Part shown: positions 17,264 to 26,896 of the stretch, piece by piece
Position numbering within the stretch: position 1 is the first letter of the stretch
Layout of the letters: every line of letters starts with the position of its first letter
Assembly: GCA_002355455.1 (NCBI GenBank)
Contig: AP017375.1
Location: 4,455,640-4,519,639, forward strand
Source: Stanieria sp. NIES-3757
GTDB lineage: Bacteria; Cyanobacteriota; Cyanobacteriia; Cyanobacteriales; Xenococcaceae
Direction of reading: 5' to 3'
Length of the DNA stretch: 64,000 nucleotides
Translations under genes and position numbers: made by a program
Notes under the pieces: generated by a model
What the model saw: the letters and a program-made list of their open reading frames with translations, nothing else
Told to the model about the DNA's origin: nothing
The model's database searches: none

Positions 17264-18355
17264 CTATTTCAAAATTTTAGAATAGGTTTCAGAAAATGGT
17301 TTAGCGAAAATCATTCTACCAGCAGAAGTTTGGAGAGAAGAAGTAACTACTACTTGAATTTCATCCCCAACATAATGATTTCCTTCTTCTACCACTACCA
17401 TGGTGCCATCTTCAAGATAACCAATTCCCTGTTGTGGCTCTTTTCCTTCTTTAAGGATTTTTAATTGCAAATGATCGCCTGGTAAGTAGATCGGACGTAC
17501 TGCTTGAGCCAAATCATTAACATTGAGAATTACTACTTTTTGTAAGTTGGCAACTTTACTCAAATTGTAGTCATTGGTTAAAAGCATACCACTAAGCTCT
17601 TGAGCCAAAGCAATCAATTTAGCATCTACTGTATCAATATCTTCATAATCAGCACTATGAATGATAATACGTTCAGGAAATGATTCTTGGATGCGATTGA
17701 GAATATCTAAACCTCTTCTTCCACGAATCCGTTTTTGATCGTTACTGCCATCAGCTAACTGTTGTAATTCTTGTAAAACAAACTTCGGTACCAAAATTTG
17801 TCCTTCTAGAAAACCAGTTTTGAGTAATTCTTCAATCCGACCATCGATAATTGAACTAGTGTCTAATATTTTAGTGGAGGTTGGTTTTAAAGTTCCTTCG
17901 GCTACCAACATCGTTTCAATACTATTGGCATTGATCAAACGTAAAAAAGTCCGTCCGTGAGTATCTGCTAAACTTACTCCCATAAAAGAAAACATAACGC
18001 TGCCTAAAATAGCCAACATCGGTTTGGCGAAACTAAGTTCTTTGGGAATTGGTAGCAAAAAGATCGGTGCAAGCATTAAATTAGCTACCAGCAAACCTAC
18101 TACTAATCCGATCGCACGAGTAATAATTGTTTCTATGGGCGTATTACGGATTTGAGTTTCTAATCTTCGATAGGTGGTTTGTACTACAACACCGATACCT
18201 AAACCGATAATGGCACCAAAACCAGCAATAACGAAGCGTAATGCGTCAATATTGGAGACTTGTTCGAGAATGTCAGCAGGTAATAGTTGTAAACTCTCAA
18301 AACCGAGATTTACTGCTGCTACAATACAAATAATAATTATGATGACATCAACCAT
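17264..18355 (-). CDS. PIN/TRAM-domain membrane protein (YacL-like)
   Basis: 363 residues. Four hydrophobic segments occupy the first 140 residues (IIIIICIVAAVNLGFESL, IAGFGAIIGLGIGVVV and two more). A PIN ribonuclease-type domain (about 165-285) follows, with acidic residues in LDTSSIIDGRIEEL and LLTNDYNLSKVA. A C-terminal TRAM domain (about 290-350) ends it. The architecture is that of Bacillus YacL and its cyanobacterial relatives. PIN domains are metal-dependent RNases and TRAM binds RNA, so an RNA-processing role at the membrane is plausible but unproven. ATG start at 18353-18355. Confidence 0.88.
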   Translation of the reverse strand: MVDVIIIIICIVAAVNLGFESLQLLPADILEQVSNIDALRFVIAGFGAIIGLGIGVVVQTTYRRLETQIRNTPIETIITRAIGLVVGLLVANLMLAPIFLLPIPKELSFAKPMLAILGSVMFSFMGVSLADTHGRTFLRLINANSIETMLVAEGTLKPTSTKILDTSSIIDGRIEELLKTGFLEGQILVPKFVLQELQQLADGSNDQKRIRGRRGLDILNRIQESFPERIIIHSADYEDIDTVDAKLIALAQELSGMLLTNDYNLSKVANLQKVVILNVNDLAQAVRPIYLPGDHLQLKILKEGKEPQQGIGYLEDGTMVVVEEGNHYVGDEIQVVVTSSLQTSAGRMIFAKPFSETYSKILK

Positions 18356-18650
18356 TGTTTTAGTTGAAATAAATTAGGTATATATTTACTTTAATAAATC
18401 TGACAGAGAGACTGTGAAAGACTAGCTAGTTCTTAATATTGTATTTGTCTCATGTTTTACTAAAGTAGATTTATTTTTCTCATCAGAATCTTACTCAGCG
18501 TGATTGATTCAAAAATTTAGCTTGGATTGTCAAACAATAGCTTGACCATGATTTTTCTCAACCACAGAACCGAAGCTCCCGACTGTTTTTGCTCTACTTC
18601 ACTTGTGGATTACTTTTCATTTAACTAAACTCAAAAAAAAATCGATCTTA

Positions 18651-19931
18651 ATGCAGCAAAATTTATCCCTAAACCTAGATAATTATCTCTTCAAACAAGA
18701 GCAAAATTCATTAAGAGATTCTTTACCAACTGCGGTTTATATTCATATTCCTTTTTGTCGTCGTCGTTGTTACTACTGTGATTTTCCTATTTCTGTAGTG
18801 GGTAATGGTAGTCTTGTTTCCACTTCAACTATGGTATTAGATTATGTTGAAGCTTTATGTCAAGAAATTATAACAATTGAGCAAGCGCATCAACCTCTGA
18901 TGACAATTTTTTTTGGTGGTGGTACACCATCATTATTACCAGTTCCCTTACTTGCTCGAATTTTGGCAACACTCGAGCAACATTTTGGCATTGCTAAAGA
19001 TGCAGAAATTTCAATGGAAATCGATCCAGGTACTTTTGAGCGAGAACAATTAGAAGGCTTTTTAGCTGCTGGTGTCAATCGAATTAGTTTAGGTGTACAA
19101 GCTTTTCAAGATGAATTATTGCAAATTTGCGGACGTTCTCATAAGAGTCAAGATATCTTAAAAGCGATCGCTCTTATTAATCAATTAAATATCACTAATT
19201 TTAGTTTAGATTTAATTTCTGGCTTACCCAAGCAAACTTTAACCCAATGGCATGACTCTCTCACCAAAGCGATCGCTTTAAATCCTGCTCATCTTTCTTG
19301 TTACGATTTAGTATTAGAGACTGTTACAGCTTTCGGTAAGCAATATCAACCAGGACTCAAACCTTTACCAAGCGATGAAGATACTGCCAATATGTATCGG
19401 CTAGCACAGCACATGTTAACTGATGCTGGTTACGAACATTACGAAGTATCTAACTACGCTAAACCAGGGTTTCAATGTCGTCACAATCGAGTTTATTGGC
19501 AAAATCAACCCTATTATGGTTTTGGAATGGGTGCGGCAAGTTTTTTCGCCCAGAAAAGATTTACTCGTCCTCGTACTAGAAGGGAATATTATGCTTGGGT
19601 TGAAGCTGGTGCCATAATTGATGTGCCAGAGTTATCTGCTACAGATTATCTGTTAGAAACACTTATGTTGGGTTTGCGCCTAGCAAAAGGAATTCGTTTA
19701 TCAAATATCACTCAGCAATTTGGCAAACAAGTTCTTAAATCAATTGGTATTTGTCTGCAACCTTATGCAAATCGAGGATGGGTAGAAACTGTTACGGACG
19801 AAGGTATACCAATCAACGCCGATTGGCACAATTTTGAAGAACATTTAGAATTAAACTTGCGATTAAACGATCCAGAAGGGTTTCTCTTTTCCAACACGAT
19901 TTTGGCGGATTTATTTGAAAAATTTAGTTAG
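18651..19931 (+). CDS. hemW: Radical SAM heme chaperone HemW
   Basis: 426 residues from the ATG at 18651; an in-frame TTG at 18603 would add 16 unlikely residues. The radical SAM cluster ligands are Cys36, Cys40 and Cys43 in CRRRCYYCDF, which includes the extra Cys of HemN/HemW proteins (CxxxCxxC pattern plus Tyr). GGGTPSLL follows, then SLGVQAFQDE and the HemN C-terminal domain. HemW binds heme and delivers it to respiratory enzymes; it is often misnamed coproporphyrinogen III oxidase. The true HemN-specific N-terminal extension is absent. The gene adds to several tetrapyrrole genes in the window (hemH, hemA, GUN4 fusion), though they are not linked. Confidence 0.88.
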   Translation: MQQNLSLNLDNYLFKQEQNSLRDSLPTAVYIHIPFCRRRCYYCDFPISVVGNGSLVSTSTMVLDYVEALCQEIITIEQAHQPLMTIFFGGGTPSLLPVPLLARILATLEQHFGIAKDAEISMEIDPGTFEREQLEGFLAAGVNRISLGVQAFQDELLQICGRSHKSQDILKAIALINQLNITNFSLDLISGLPKQTLTQWHDSLTKAIALNPAHLSCYDLVLETVTAFGKQYQPGLKPLPSDEDTANMYRLAQHMLTDAGYEHYEVSNYAKPGFQCRHNRVYWQNQPYYGFGMGAASFFAQKRFTRPRTRREYYAWVEAGAIIDVPELSATDYLLETLMLGLRLAKGIRLSNITQQFGKQVLKSIGICLQPYANRGWVETVTDEGIPINADWHNFEEHLELNLRLNDPEGFLFSNTILADLFEKFS

Positions 19932-20397
19932 TTAAAGATTTTCTATCTTAGGTATTGAAAAAAACAAATGTTAAATAATTCAATAATTGATAAAATATAA
20001 TGATTAAGTAAAAAATATATTTTTGGCTACATCGGTTAAGCGCTTTGTACCAAGGCAATTAGATTTGTCGTTATTTTTTGCTAGTGTTTCAATTTTCTTT
20101 CCTTCAGAAAATCTCAATAGTTACCTGAAACTTTATTATTGTAAATAATTTTACAGGTAACTTTTTTTTTACTTAGGAACAATTAAACAAAACCGATAAT
20201 TGTTAAGATATTTTAATTAATTAAACATAAAATATATTATTTTCAACAATTAGAAACAAAACTCAAATTTATTCAAACTAAATATAAATAAATTAACTAA
20301 AAAATGCGATCCAATAAAAAGAGATGTAAATATACTTGAATATAAGCAAGCAAAAAACTTGTTTTTTTAAAGTAGATTTAATTCGGAATAATAATCA
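19932..20397. other. Intergenic region upstream of psbA
   Basis: About 465 very AT-rich bases. A hairpin terminator lies at 20120-20170. The remaining 230 bases must hold the psbA promoter and 5' leader; I see no certain -35/-10 pair. No gene visible. Confidence 0.55.
20120..20170 (+). terminator. Rho-independent-type hairpin
   Basis: Arms GTTACCTG (20120-20127) and CAGGTAAC (20154-20161), directly followed by nine T residues. The loop is long at 26 bases. It lies between hemW and psbA and would stop read-through into the psbA leader. Confidence 0.6.
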
Positions 20398-21480
20398 ATG
20401 ACAACTACTATACGCAGACCGGAGACTTCCAGTGTATGGGAAAGATTTTGTCAGTGGATCACTAGCACCAACAATCGTATTTATGTCGGTTGGTTCGGTG
20501 TACTGATGATCCCCACGCTCTTAACCGCAACTACTTGCTTCATCATTGCCTTCATCGCAGCTCCCCCAGTGGACATCGATGGCATCCGTGAGCCTGTAGC
20601 AGGTTCGTTACTCTACGGTAATAACATCATCTCTGGTGCAGTTGTACCTTCTTCTAACGCAATTGGTCTTCACTTCTACCCCATCTGGGAAGCAGCTTCC
20701 TTAGATGAGTGGTTATACAATGGTGGTCCTTACCAGTTAGTCGTATTCCACTTCCTGATTGGAATTTTCTGCTGGATGGGTCGTCAGTGGGAACTATCTT
20801 ACCGCTTAGGTATGCGTCCTTGGATTTGTGTAGCATACAGTGCGCCAGTATCTGCTGCTACCGCAGTCTTCTTAATCTATCCTTTAGGACAAGGTTCTTT
20901 CTCTGATGGAATGCCTTTAGGAATCAGTGGTACCTTCAACTTCATGTTAGTGTTCCAAGCAGAACACAACATCTTAATGCACCCCTTCCACATGTTGGGT
21001 GTAGCTGGTGTATTCGGTGGTTCTTTATTCTCCGCCATGCACGGTTCTCTAGTAACCTCCTCTTTGGTTCGTGAAACCACTGAAACTGAATCTTTAAACT
21101 ACGGTTACAAATTCGGTCAAGAAGAAGAAACTTACAACATCGTAGCTGCTCACGGTTACTTTGGACGTTTGATCTTCCAATACGCATCCTTCAACAACAG
21201 CCGTTCCTTGCACTTCTTCTTAGGTGCATGGCCTGTGATCGGAATCTGGTTTACTGCAATGGGTATCTCGACCATGGCATTCAACCTCAATGGATTCAAC
21301 TTCAACCAATCGATCATGGATTCTCAAGGACACGTGGTCAATACTTGGGCAGACATTCTCAACCGTGCCAACCTCGGTTTTGAAGTAATGCACGAACGTA
21401 ATGCTCACAACTTCCCCTTAGACTTAGCTAGTGGTGATATCGCTCCTGTAGCGTTAACTGCTCCTGCTATCAATGGCTAA
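20398..21480 (+). CDS. psbA: Photosystem II D1 protein
   Basis: 360 residues, the full precursor length. Recognisable landmarks are the [14 protein letters not shown] helix, [26 protein letters not shown]-type [13 protein letters not shown] herbicide/QB pocket, and the C-terminal [13 protein letters not shown] before the processing site. Tyr161-containing and His190-containing regions are intact. Residue 130 is Gln (GRQWEL), the low-light D1:1-type state; high-light forms have Glu. D1 carries P680, pheophytin and QB ligands and part of the Mn cluster. The gene is monocistronic with its own terminator. Codon use is visibly more GC-rich and optimised than neighbours, as expected for a highly expressed gene. 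Confidence 0.98.
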   Translation: MTTTIRRPETSSVWERFCQWITSTNNRIYVGWFGVLMIPTLLTATTCFIIAFIAAPPVDIDGIREPVAGSLLYGNNIISGAVVPSSNAIGLHFYPIWEAASLDEWLYNGGPYQLVVFHFLIGIFCWMGRQWELSYRLGMRPWICVAYSAPVSAATAVFLIYPLGQGSFSDGMPLGISGTFNFMLVFQAEHNILMHPFHMLGVAGVFGGSLFSAMHGSLVTSSLVRETTETESLNYGYKFGQEEETYNIVAAHGYFGRLIFQYASFNNSRSLHFFLGAWPVIGIWFTAMGISTMAFNLNGFNFNQSIMDSQGHVVNTWADILNRANLGFEVMHERNAHNFPLDLASGDIAPVALTAPAING

Positions 21481-21509
21481 TTGCTTCAAGTCTAACTGAA
21501 TTTTTCAAG

Positions 21510-21538
21510 ACGCTCTTCTTCGGAAGGGCGTTTTTGTT
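21510..21538 (+). terminator. psbA: psbA terminator
   Basis: ACGCTCTTC pairs with GGAAGGGCGT across a short TTC loop, followed by TTTTTGTTT. It starts 30 bases after the psbA stop. A strong intrinsic terminator, fitting a monocistronic, highly expressed gene. Confidence 0.85.
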
Positions 21539-21679
21539 TAGTTATAAAGTAAGTTAGCTCTTACTTAATTGATAAAGTTAATTGAATAAGTTGCCTCATA
21601 ACCAGAAATTATTGCACTAGGAAAGAAAAGTTAAGTTATAATAACAAAAGTGTAGTCGTTATGAGTTTAATTTATAATT

Positions 21680-23077
21680 ATGACAAATCCAACCATAGAA
21701 AATCTAGTAATTATTGGTTCAGGGCCTGCTGGTTACACTGCTGCTATTTATGCTGCGCGGGCAAATCTTAAACCAGTTATGTTTGAAGGTTTACAAGCAG
21801 GAGGAATTCCTGGTGGACAGTTAATGACTACTACCGAAGTAGAAAACTTTCCTGGTTTTCCTGATGGTATTACTGGCCCGCAATTAATGGAGAGAATGAA
21901 GGGACAGGCAATTAGATGGGGAACAGAATGCCATACAGAAGATGTAGTGGAAGTAGATTTAAGTAAGCGTCCCTTTACCGTTCGTTCGAGTGAAACAGAA
22001 GTAAAAACCCACAGTATTATTATTGCTACAGGTGCAACGGCAAAGCGTTTAAATCTACCTAGCGAAAATATTTATTGGAATAATGGAATTTCTGCCTGTG
22101 CTATTTGTGATGGTGCCAGTCCGCTATTTACTGGAGAAGAATTAGTAGTTATCGGTGGTGGAGATTCTGCTACGGAAGAAGCGGTTTATTTAACTAAATA
22201 TGGTTCTCATGTCCATTTATTAGTTCGTAAACATGAACTGCGTGCGTCCAAAGCTATGCAAGATAGAGTTTTAAACAATCCTAAAGTTACCGTTCATTGG
22301 AATACGGAAGCCATCGATGTGTTTGGCGAAAATGGTCGCATGAGTGGAATTAGAGTCCGCAATAATCAAACTGGTGTAGAACAAGAGATAAAAGCCAAAG
22401 GTTTATTCTATGCCATTGGACATAATCCCAATACTTCTTTGTTTAAAGGACAGTTAGAACTAGATGAAGTTGGTTATCTGGTTGTCAAACCAGGGACAGT
22501 GCAGACTTCTGTAGAGGGAGTTTATGCAGCAGGAGATGTGCAAGACCATGAATACCGTCAAGCAATTACCGCAGCAGGGACGGGTTGTATGGCAGCTTTA
22601 TCCGCAGAAAGATGGTTATCTGAACATAATTTGATTACAGAATATCATCAAAAATTTTCGGGGAAGGGTCAAGAAGACAATGAAGTAGTAGAAACAGAAA
22701 ATCAAGCTGATACTGAAGAAACTTTCGCTCTCAATGCTACCCGTCACTACGGTGGTTATGCCTTAAGAAGATTATTCCATGAAAGCGATCGCGTTTTAAT
22801 GGTTAAATATGTTTCTCCGACTTGTGGCCCTTGTAAAACTCTCAAGCCAATTTTAGATAAACTTGTTGAAGAATACGAAGGCAAGATTCATTTTGTCGAG
22901 ATTGATATTGTTGCTGAACCAGAAATAGCCAAAATGGGGCAGGTAATTGGTACACCTACTCTTCAGTTTTTCCGCAATCAAGAATTAGTTCAAGAACTTA
23001 AAGGTGTAAAACAAAAGAGTGAATACCGTCAGGTAATAGAAAGCTATTTACCAGTAAGAGCTAATGCTTCGGTATAA
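21680..23077 (+). CDS. NADPH-thioredoxin reductase C (NTRC, TrxR-Trx fusion)
   Basis: 465 residues. The reductase part (1-315) has the FAD motif [15 protein letters not shown], the redox pair Cys140-Cys143 (CAICDG), the NADPH motif [10 protein letters not shown] and the FAD end motif YAAGDVQD. A charged linker of about 45 residues follows, then a thioredoxin domain (about 360-460) with the active site Cys382-Gly-Pro-Cys385. NTRC is a self-contained NADPH-dependent reductant for 2-Cys peroxiredoxins and for regulation of chlorophyll synthesis and the Calvin cycle, active also in the dark. It occurs in plants and some cyanobacteria only. A hairpin with T-run follows the gene at 23130-23193. Confidence 0.93.
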   Translation: MTNPTIENLVIIGSGPAGYTAAIYAARANLKPVMFEGLQAGGIPGGQLMTTTEVENFPGFPDGITGPQLMERMKGQAIRWGTECHTEDVVEVDLSKRPFTVRSSETEVKTHSIIIATGATAKRLNLPSENIYWNNGISACAICDGASPLFTGEELVVIGGGDSATEEAVYLTKYGSHVHLLVRKHELRASKAMQDRVLNNPKVTVHWNTEAIDVFGENGRMSGIRVRNNQTGVEQEIKAKGLFYAIGHNPNTSLFKGQLELDEVGYLVVKPGTVQTSVEGVYAAGDVQDHEYRQAITAAGTGCMAALSAERWLSEHNLITEYHQKFSGKGQEDNEVVETENQADTEETFALNATRHYGGYALRRLFHESDRVLMVKYVSPTCGPCKTLKPILDKLVEEYEGKIHFVEIDIVAEPEIAKMGQVIGTPTLQFFRNQELVQELKGVKQKSEYRQVIESYLPVRANASV

Positions 23078-23499
23078 CAGTTGTTTAGGTTAATAAACTT
23101 TAATTTCTTGCTGTAAACTCAAAGCATTGATTTCAAGTGTGCGTTGCTTGGTGAACCTGTAGCACCATTAGTCGCACCTTGAAATTATTTTTTATCTAAA
23201 TTGTTAAGATTTTGTCATTAAGATAAGCAAATTTTCTTAAGAAAAAGCTTGGATCGTAGGGCGATCGCTATATAAATCCATATAATAGACATCTCCGTAA
23301 AATCAATCATAAATGAATTAATCAGTGCCAAAATTCAATCTATTGTTGCTGGTTGGTTCTTAAATCGGCTAAGAGGCTTACTATCAATTAAGTAACGCAC
23401 TTAAACTCAATCTAAAATTAGACTTCTATTACTCTGTAAGAAAAAGGTTTCAATTGTAAAATTACCTTCTAAAATAATGGAGTAATAAGTAGATGTACT
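23078..23499. other. Intergenic region with structured element
   Basis: Contains the long hairpin at 23130-23193 described separately. The remaining 300 bases hold one HIP1 site and no visible gene. Confidence 0.5.
23130..23193 (+). terminator. Long two-tier hairpin with T-run (terminator or small RNA)
   Basis: ATTTCAAG-TGTGCG (23130-23143) pairs with CGCACCTTGAAAT (23173-23185). Inside, TGGTG (23149-23153) pairs with CACCA (23163-23167). A T-rich run follows. It lies 53 bases after the NTRC stop. The inner stem-loop is more elaborate than a simple terminator, so a small RNA or 3'UTR-derived RNA is possible. Confidence 0.55.
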
Positions 23500-23811
23500 A
23501 TGGAAAAAATACCTATGATTAGTGACAAATTCGACCACCCTGCTCTACTATCTTCTCGTGAATTAGAAATTCTAGAATTAGTTGTTAGCGGTTTAAGCAA
23601 TCATAAAATTGCTGAAAAATTGGATATTAGCAAACGAACTGTTGATAATCATATTAGTAATATTCTTAAAAAAACTCAAACAGAAAATCGCGTAGAATTA
23701 GTTCGTTGGGCTTTACAGTGGGGAAAAGTATGTATTGATGATGTCAACTGCTGTTCCTTGCCTGACTCTAATCAGTCAAAAAACCGCAATGAAATGGTAT
23801 CAGAAGCTTAA
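23500..23811 (+). CDS. LuxR-type HTH regulator, PedR-like
   Basis: 103 residues, a stand-alone GerE/LuxR DNA-binding domain without receiver. The helix-turn-helix reads SSRELEILELVVSGLSNHKIAEKLDISKRTVDNHISNILKK (signature residues E, L, G, K, T, V, H as in LuxR). A C-terminal cysteine cluster follows, CIDDVNCC (Cys78, Cys84, Cys85). Size and cysteines recall PedR (Ssl0564) of Synechocystis, a regulator whose activity is changed by thioredoxin through a conserved cysteine. It lies immediately after the NTRC gene region, which would make a redox link logical. An internal ATG at codon 6 could be the start. The PedR name is a family inference. Confidence 0.7.
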   Translation: MEKIPMISDKFDHPALLSSRELEILELVVSGLSNHKIAEKLDISKRTVDNHISNILKKTQTENRVELVRWALQWGKVCIDDVNCCSLPDSNQSKNRNEMVSEA

Positions 23812-24403
23812 GCAACCAATTGTTATAGTTACTGTATTAGGTATCGGTATAACCATAGGACTAGGCAGTTGTAATCAAGCTAACTACATTACACCGCCTA
23901 CTCAAAATTTAGGTGCTTCATTAAATACGACAGCAACTGAACAAGAACCTCATTTTTCCTATGATGGTCGTTATCTAGTGTTTGAGAGCGATCGCTATGC
24001 TCCTTGGTTACCTTCAGACCGTAATTCTCAACGTAGTATATATCTTTACGATCTACAAAGCCGTCGTTTAATATCTCTTCCTGGACTTAATCAGCAAGGA
24101 AGTATGCAGTTTCAGGCGGATATTAGTGCTGATGGTCGTTACATAGTCTATGTTTCAGAACAATTGGGTAAACCAGATATTTTTCTTTACGACCGCTTTG
24201 CTTTGAAATCTGAAAATATTACTCGTAATTTTTTAGGAGAAGTACGTAACCCCACGATTAGTGGAAATGGTCGTTTTATTGCTTTTGAAGGTAATCGTTC
24301 GGGACAATGGGATCTAGAAATTTATGACCGGGGTTTAGGAACAGAGTTATCTTTACCTACAACTGTTCCAAATAATTCTGATACACCACAACCCAATAAT
24401 TAA
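23789..24403 (+). CDS. TolB-like beta-propeller lipoprotein
   Basis: 204 residues from the ATG at 23789. The leader ends with a lipobox GLGSCNQ, so it is a predicted lipoprotein. Repeated TolB/PD40-like blades follow: EPHFSYDGRYLVFESDR, DISADGRYIVYVSE and TISGNGRFIAFEGNR. About three blades are present, fewer than a full propeller, so it may dimerise or be a partial propeller. The start overlaps the LuxR gene by 23 bases in another frame, which suggests translational coupling. A longer reading to 23735 gives no better leader. Periplasmic or outer-membrane side location is likely; partner unknown. Confidence 0.75.
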   Translation: MKWYQKLKQPIVIVTVLGIGITIGLGSCNQANYITPPTQNLGASLNTTATEQEPHFSYDGRYLVFESDRYAPWLPSDRNSQRSIYLYDLQSRRLISLPGLNQQGSMQFQADISADGRYIVYVSEQLGKPDIFLYDRFALKSENITRNFLGEVRNPTISGNGRFIAFEGNRSGQWDLEIYDRGLGTELSLPTTVPNNSDTPQPNN

Positions 24404-24675
24404 TTCTTACTCATTTGCTGATTAAAAATGCAATTATTTTAATGGCATTTCTCAAAGAAAACAAAAATTTTAGCTTGTATATAATTAAATTAATCAATAA
24501 TTTAGACGTTTTCAAGAGTCTGGTTTTAATATTTCCGCTCCTCTAAAAGTAGCTTAAATTTCCCTGATTGGCAAATTAGGCAGTAATTTTACAAATTGTG
24601 TTTTAATATTTTGAGTGTATCAGTCCTACTACAATAAAATATGTAATTTAAATAACGATTGCTGCCATTAAAATT

Positions 24676-24876
24676 ATGCAGCCAACTCCGTTCGATGAAC
24701 TCAAGAAAATCTTAGAGCAACTGGAAAACTTCCCTAGCACAGGATATCATCGCATTTATCTCCAAACTAAACTCAAGGAAGCGATCTCAGCTTACAATAA
24801 CGTTGGGATATTCAAATATGTCCTGTTTGCACCGAGATATCATCAACTTATAAAACGCGCTCGTTCTTTTCTGTAG
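24676..24876 (+). CDS. Small hypothetical protein
   Basis: 66 residues: FDELKKILEQLENFPSTG, HRIYLQTKLKEAISAYN and FKYVLFAPRYHQLIKRARSF. Two amphipathic helices and a basic C-terminus are visible; no cysteine and no membrane segment of full length. I do not recognise a family. It lies 77 bases before the DUF6940 gene on the same strand. The composition looks coding (balanced charged and hydrophobic residues), but the short length leaves doubt. Confidence 0.5.
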   Translation: MQPTPFDELKKILEQLENFPSTGYHRIYLQTKLKEAISAYNNVGIFKYVLFAPRYHQLIKRARSFL

Positions 24877-24952
24877 CAGCTTTTAATGGTGTTGATTATT
24901 TAATGTATAAAAAACGCTATATATTTAGCTAGTTGGGTTTCAAAATATTGTT

Positions 24953-25540
24953 ATGTGGGAATCTCAAATTGAATCTCTCAACTCTGGTTGTATTCAAAAA
25001 ATCTCCATTTTTTCCCAAACTAGAAGAGTAACCTACTCAGAAGTAATTCAATTGTGGCAACAAGCTGAAACCTTTCGTTCTTTTTTTATCTCTCTGTTAG
25101 CCTCTGCTCCGTTTTCAGCTTATTTTTGGGAAACACCGCCAATTACTCACTCTACTGTTAACCAGGAATTCGAGTTTGTTTTAGTAGATAGTCCTCAACT
25201 AACTAAAGTAGAGCCTGAATTAAGTTCGTTTAAAGAATATTTTGAATCAACTTCTGAAGATGTAATTACTTTTCCTAATCTAAATCAAGATGCTTTACTG
25301 GTTGTACCATGTCCCATTGCAAAATCATCTGCTTATCCTCATCTAGCTACCTTTGTCAGAGAAGCTCCCAAATCGCAGCAGCATGCTTTATGGCAAACTG
25401 TTGGTAGTGTATTAGAGCAGAATCTTAATGATCGTTCAACTTGGGTTAGCACATCGGGATTAGGAGTTTATTGGCTTCACGTTAGATTAGATTCTTATCC
25501 GAAGTACTACAGTTTTAATCCATACAAAATTGCAGGTTGA
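24953..25540 (+). CDS. DUF6940 family protein
   Basis: 195 residues, soluble. The block YSEVIQLWQQAETFRSFFISLLASAPFSAYFWETPP is what I associate with the DUF6940 family, followed by EFVLVDSPQL and a C-terminal WVSTSGLGVYWLHVRLDS. Relatives are found in diverse bacteria. Function unknown; no catalytic motif can be named. The ATG start is preceded by AT-rich DNA without a clear Shine-Dalgarno site. It stands before the IF-3 gene but 255 bases away. Confidence 0.7.
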   Translation: MWESQIESLNSGCIQKISIFSQTRRVTYSEVIQLWQQAETFRSFFISLLASAPFSAYFWETPPITHSTVNQEFEFVLVDSPQLTKVEPELSSFKEYFESTSEDVITFPNLNQDALLVVPCPIAKSSAYPHLATFVREAPKSQQHALWQTVGSVLEQNLNDRSTWVSTSGLGVYWLHVRLDSYPKYYSFNPYKIAG

Positions 25541-25795
25541 GCCGTGTTCATTTTACTCAATTATCATTTTATAAACTAATACCAATTTGATTTAATCGTG
25601 AGAGAGATTGAAGAAAAAAAGTAATAAGTAATAGGTTAAAGTTGCCTTCGGATTTCTAAAAACTGATCAAGTCTTTCATTAATTTAGAAAATTGGGATAA
25701 GTAGCTGCAAGAAAGCACTTTAATGTATTATGAAGTAAATATATTATATATTATTTAATAGTGTAGAATTAGATTGTAGTAACGAAGAAAATATT

Positions 25796-26347
25796 TTGAA
25801 AAAAACGAGAAAAACAAATAAATTTGCTCAACCCTTTCAAAAAGCAGACCTACATCGAATTAACGAAAGAATTACCGCTACAGAAGTTAGAGTCATAGAT
25901 GAAAACGGCGAACAGATTGGCATCAAACCCCTACAAGAAGCATTGATGCTAGCTAAAGAACAAGAGTTAGACTTGGTTGAAGTATCGCCAAAGGCTTCAC
26001 CACCAGTTTGCAAAATCATAGATTATGGCAAGTTTAAATATCATCTACAAAAGAAAGAAGCAGAAGCTAAAAAAAATCAAACTGATAACACCGTCAAGGA
26101 ATTAAAAATAAGATACTGTACAGATATTGGAGATTTAAACACTAAATTAAAACACGCTCGTAAATTCTTATCAAATGGTTGCAAAGTTAAATTTTCGATG
26201 AGATTTAGAGGAAGAGAAAAAGCATTTGTTAAACTGGGTCAAGATAAATTAGACCAGATCGTTGAGACGCTTGCTGACGTAGCTAATGTAGATGAGCAAC
26301 TTTCTAGTAATAAAAGTCAAATGCACGTTGTTTTGACTCCTAATTAA
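25796..26347 (+). CDS. infC: Translation initiation factor IF-3 (divergent)
   Basis: 183 residues. The N domain has INERITATEVRVIDENGEQIGI and PPVCKIIDYGKFKY. A lysine-rich linker follows, then the C domain VKELKIRYCTDIGDLNTKLKHARKFL, RFRGREKAF and the ending QMHVVLTP. IF-3 binds the 30S subunit, checks the initiator tRNA and blocks early 50S joining. There is no ATG or GTG at the start: TTG at 25796 and ATT at 25793 are adjacent candidates. ATT is the known autoregulatory start codon of infC in many bacteria. The C domain differs from usual (IGDLN in place of DDHDY), so this may be a second, divergent paralogue. A terminator follows. Confidence 0.88.
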   Translation: MKKTRKTNKFAQPFQKADLHRINERITATEVRVIDENGEQIGIKPLQEALMLAKEQELDLVEVSPKASPPVCKIIDYGKFKYHLQKKEAEAKKNQTDNTVKELKIRYCTDIGDLNTKLKHARKFLSNGCKVKFSMRFRGREKAFVKLGQDKLDQIVETLADVANVDEQLSSNKSQMHVVLTPN

Positions 26348-26378
26348 ATTTTTTTAAAGACATAACTTATATGTATAG

Positions 26379-26403
26379 GATAGGTTATGCCTATCTTTTT
26401 TTT
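26379..26403 (+). terminator. infC: infC terminator
   Basis: GATAGG and CCTATC arms around a TTATG loop are followed by eight T residues. It lies about 30 bases after the infC stop and right at the 3' end of the convergent lipoprotein gene. Confidence 0.75.
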
Positions 26404-26896
26404 ATGGGATTGGAAAACTAGACCAAGTAGAATTTTGTTCTCTTTTTAATAATCGCCAAAGATCGGGAGGTTGTTCAACTGTCTCCTGCGATGTTGCAGA
26501 AGAATCTCGCTCTTCTACTTGTCTTTGAAGATAAAGATCGAAGAAGTTATTAGTTTGAGTTGCTTGACGACGGGGTAATTTTAATTTGAGATTATATTTG
26601 CCTTGTAGATGGTAGGTAGGAAGTTTGGCAATATAAATTGGTTCTACTTGATCGACACGAAGATCGGTAATTTTTAAATCTGGAATAGAAGCATCTAGTT
26701 GTTGAGCTAGAGCTTGCTCGGTTTTCGCTATTTCAAATACGATCGCGCTTTTGATAATTTGATGGTCTGGAGCTAACTCTTTGGGTGGAATTCGATAACC
26801 ACAACTAGAAAATGCGATCGCGATCGCGATTAACAGTAAAATTTTTACCAACCAGCCGAATAAGTTTTGTCCTCGATCGATCTGCAATTGATTCAC
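26402..26896 (-). CDS. Cyanobacterial lipoprotein of unknown function
   Basis: 164 residues. The N-terminal hydrophobic leader (LVKILLLIAIAIAFSSC) ends in a lipobox with Cys32, so a lipidated periplasmic protein is predicted. The mature part has a beta-strand pattern (IYIAKLPTYHLQGKYNLKLKLP) and a short tail with QPPDLWRLL. I recall similar small cyanobacterial proteins but no function. ATG start near 26896 with the next gene on the other side far away. Convergent with infC. Confidence 0.68.
   Translation of the reverse strand: MNQLQIDRGQNLFGWLVKILLLIAIAIAFSSCGYRIPPKELAPDHQIIKSAIVFEIAKTEQALAQQLDASIPDLKITDLRVDQVEPIYIAKLPTYHLQGKYNLKLKLPRRQATQTNNFFDLYLQRQVEERDSSATSQETVEQPPDLWRLLKREQNSTWSSFPIP

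Noticed and set aside
17207-17464. 85-codon plus frame
   Set aside because: Antisense shadow of the PIN/TRAM gene end.
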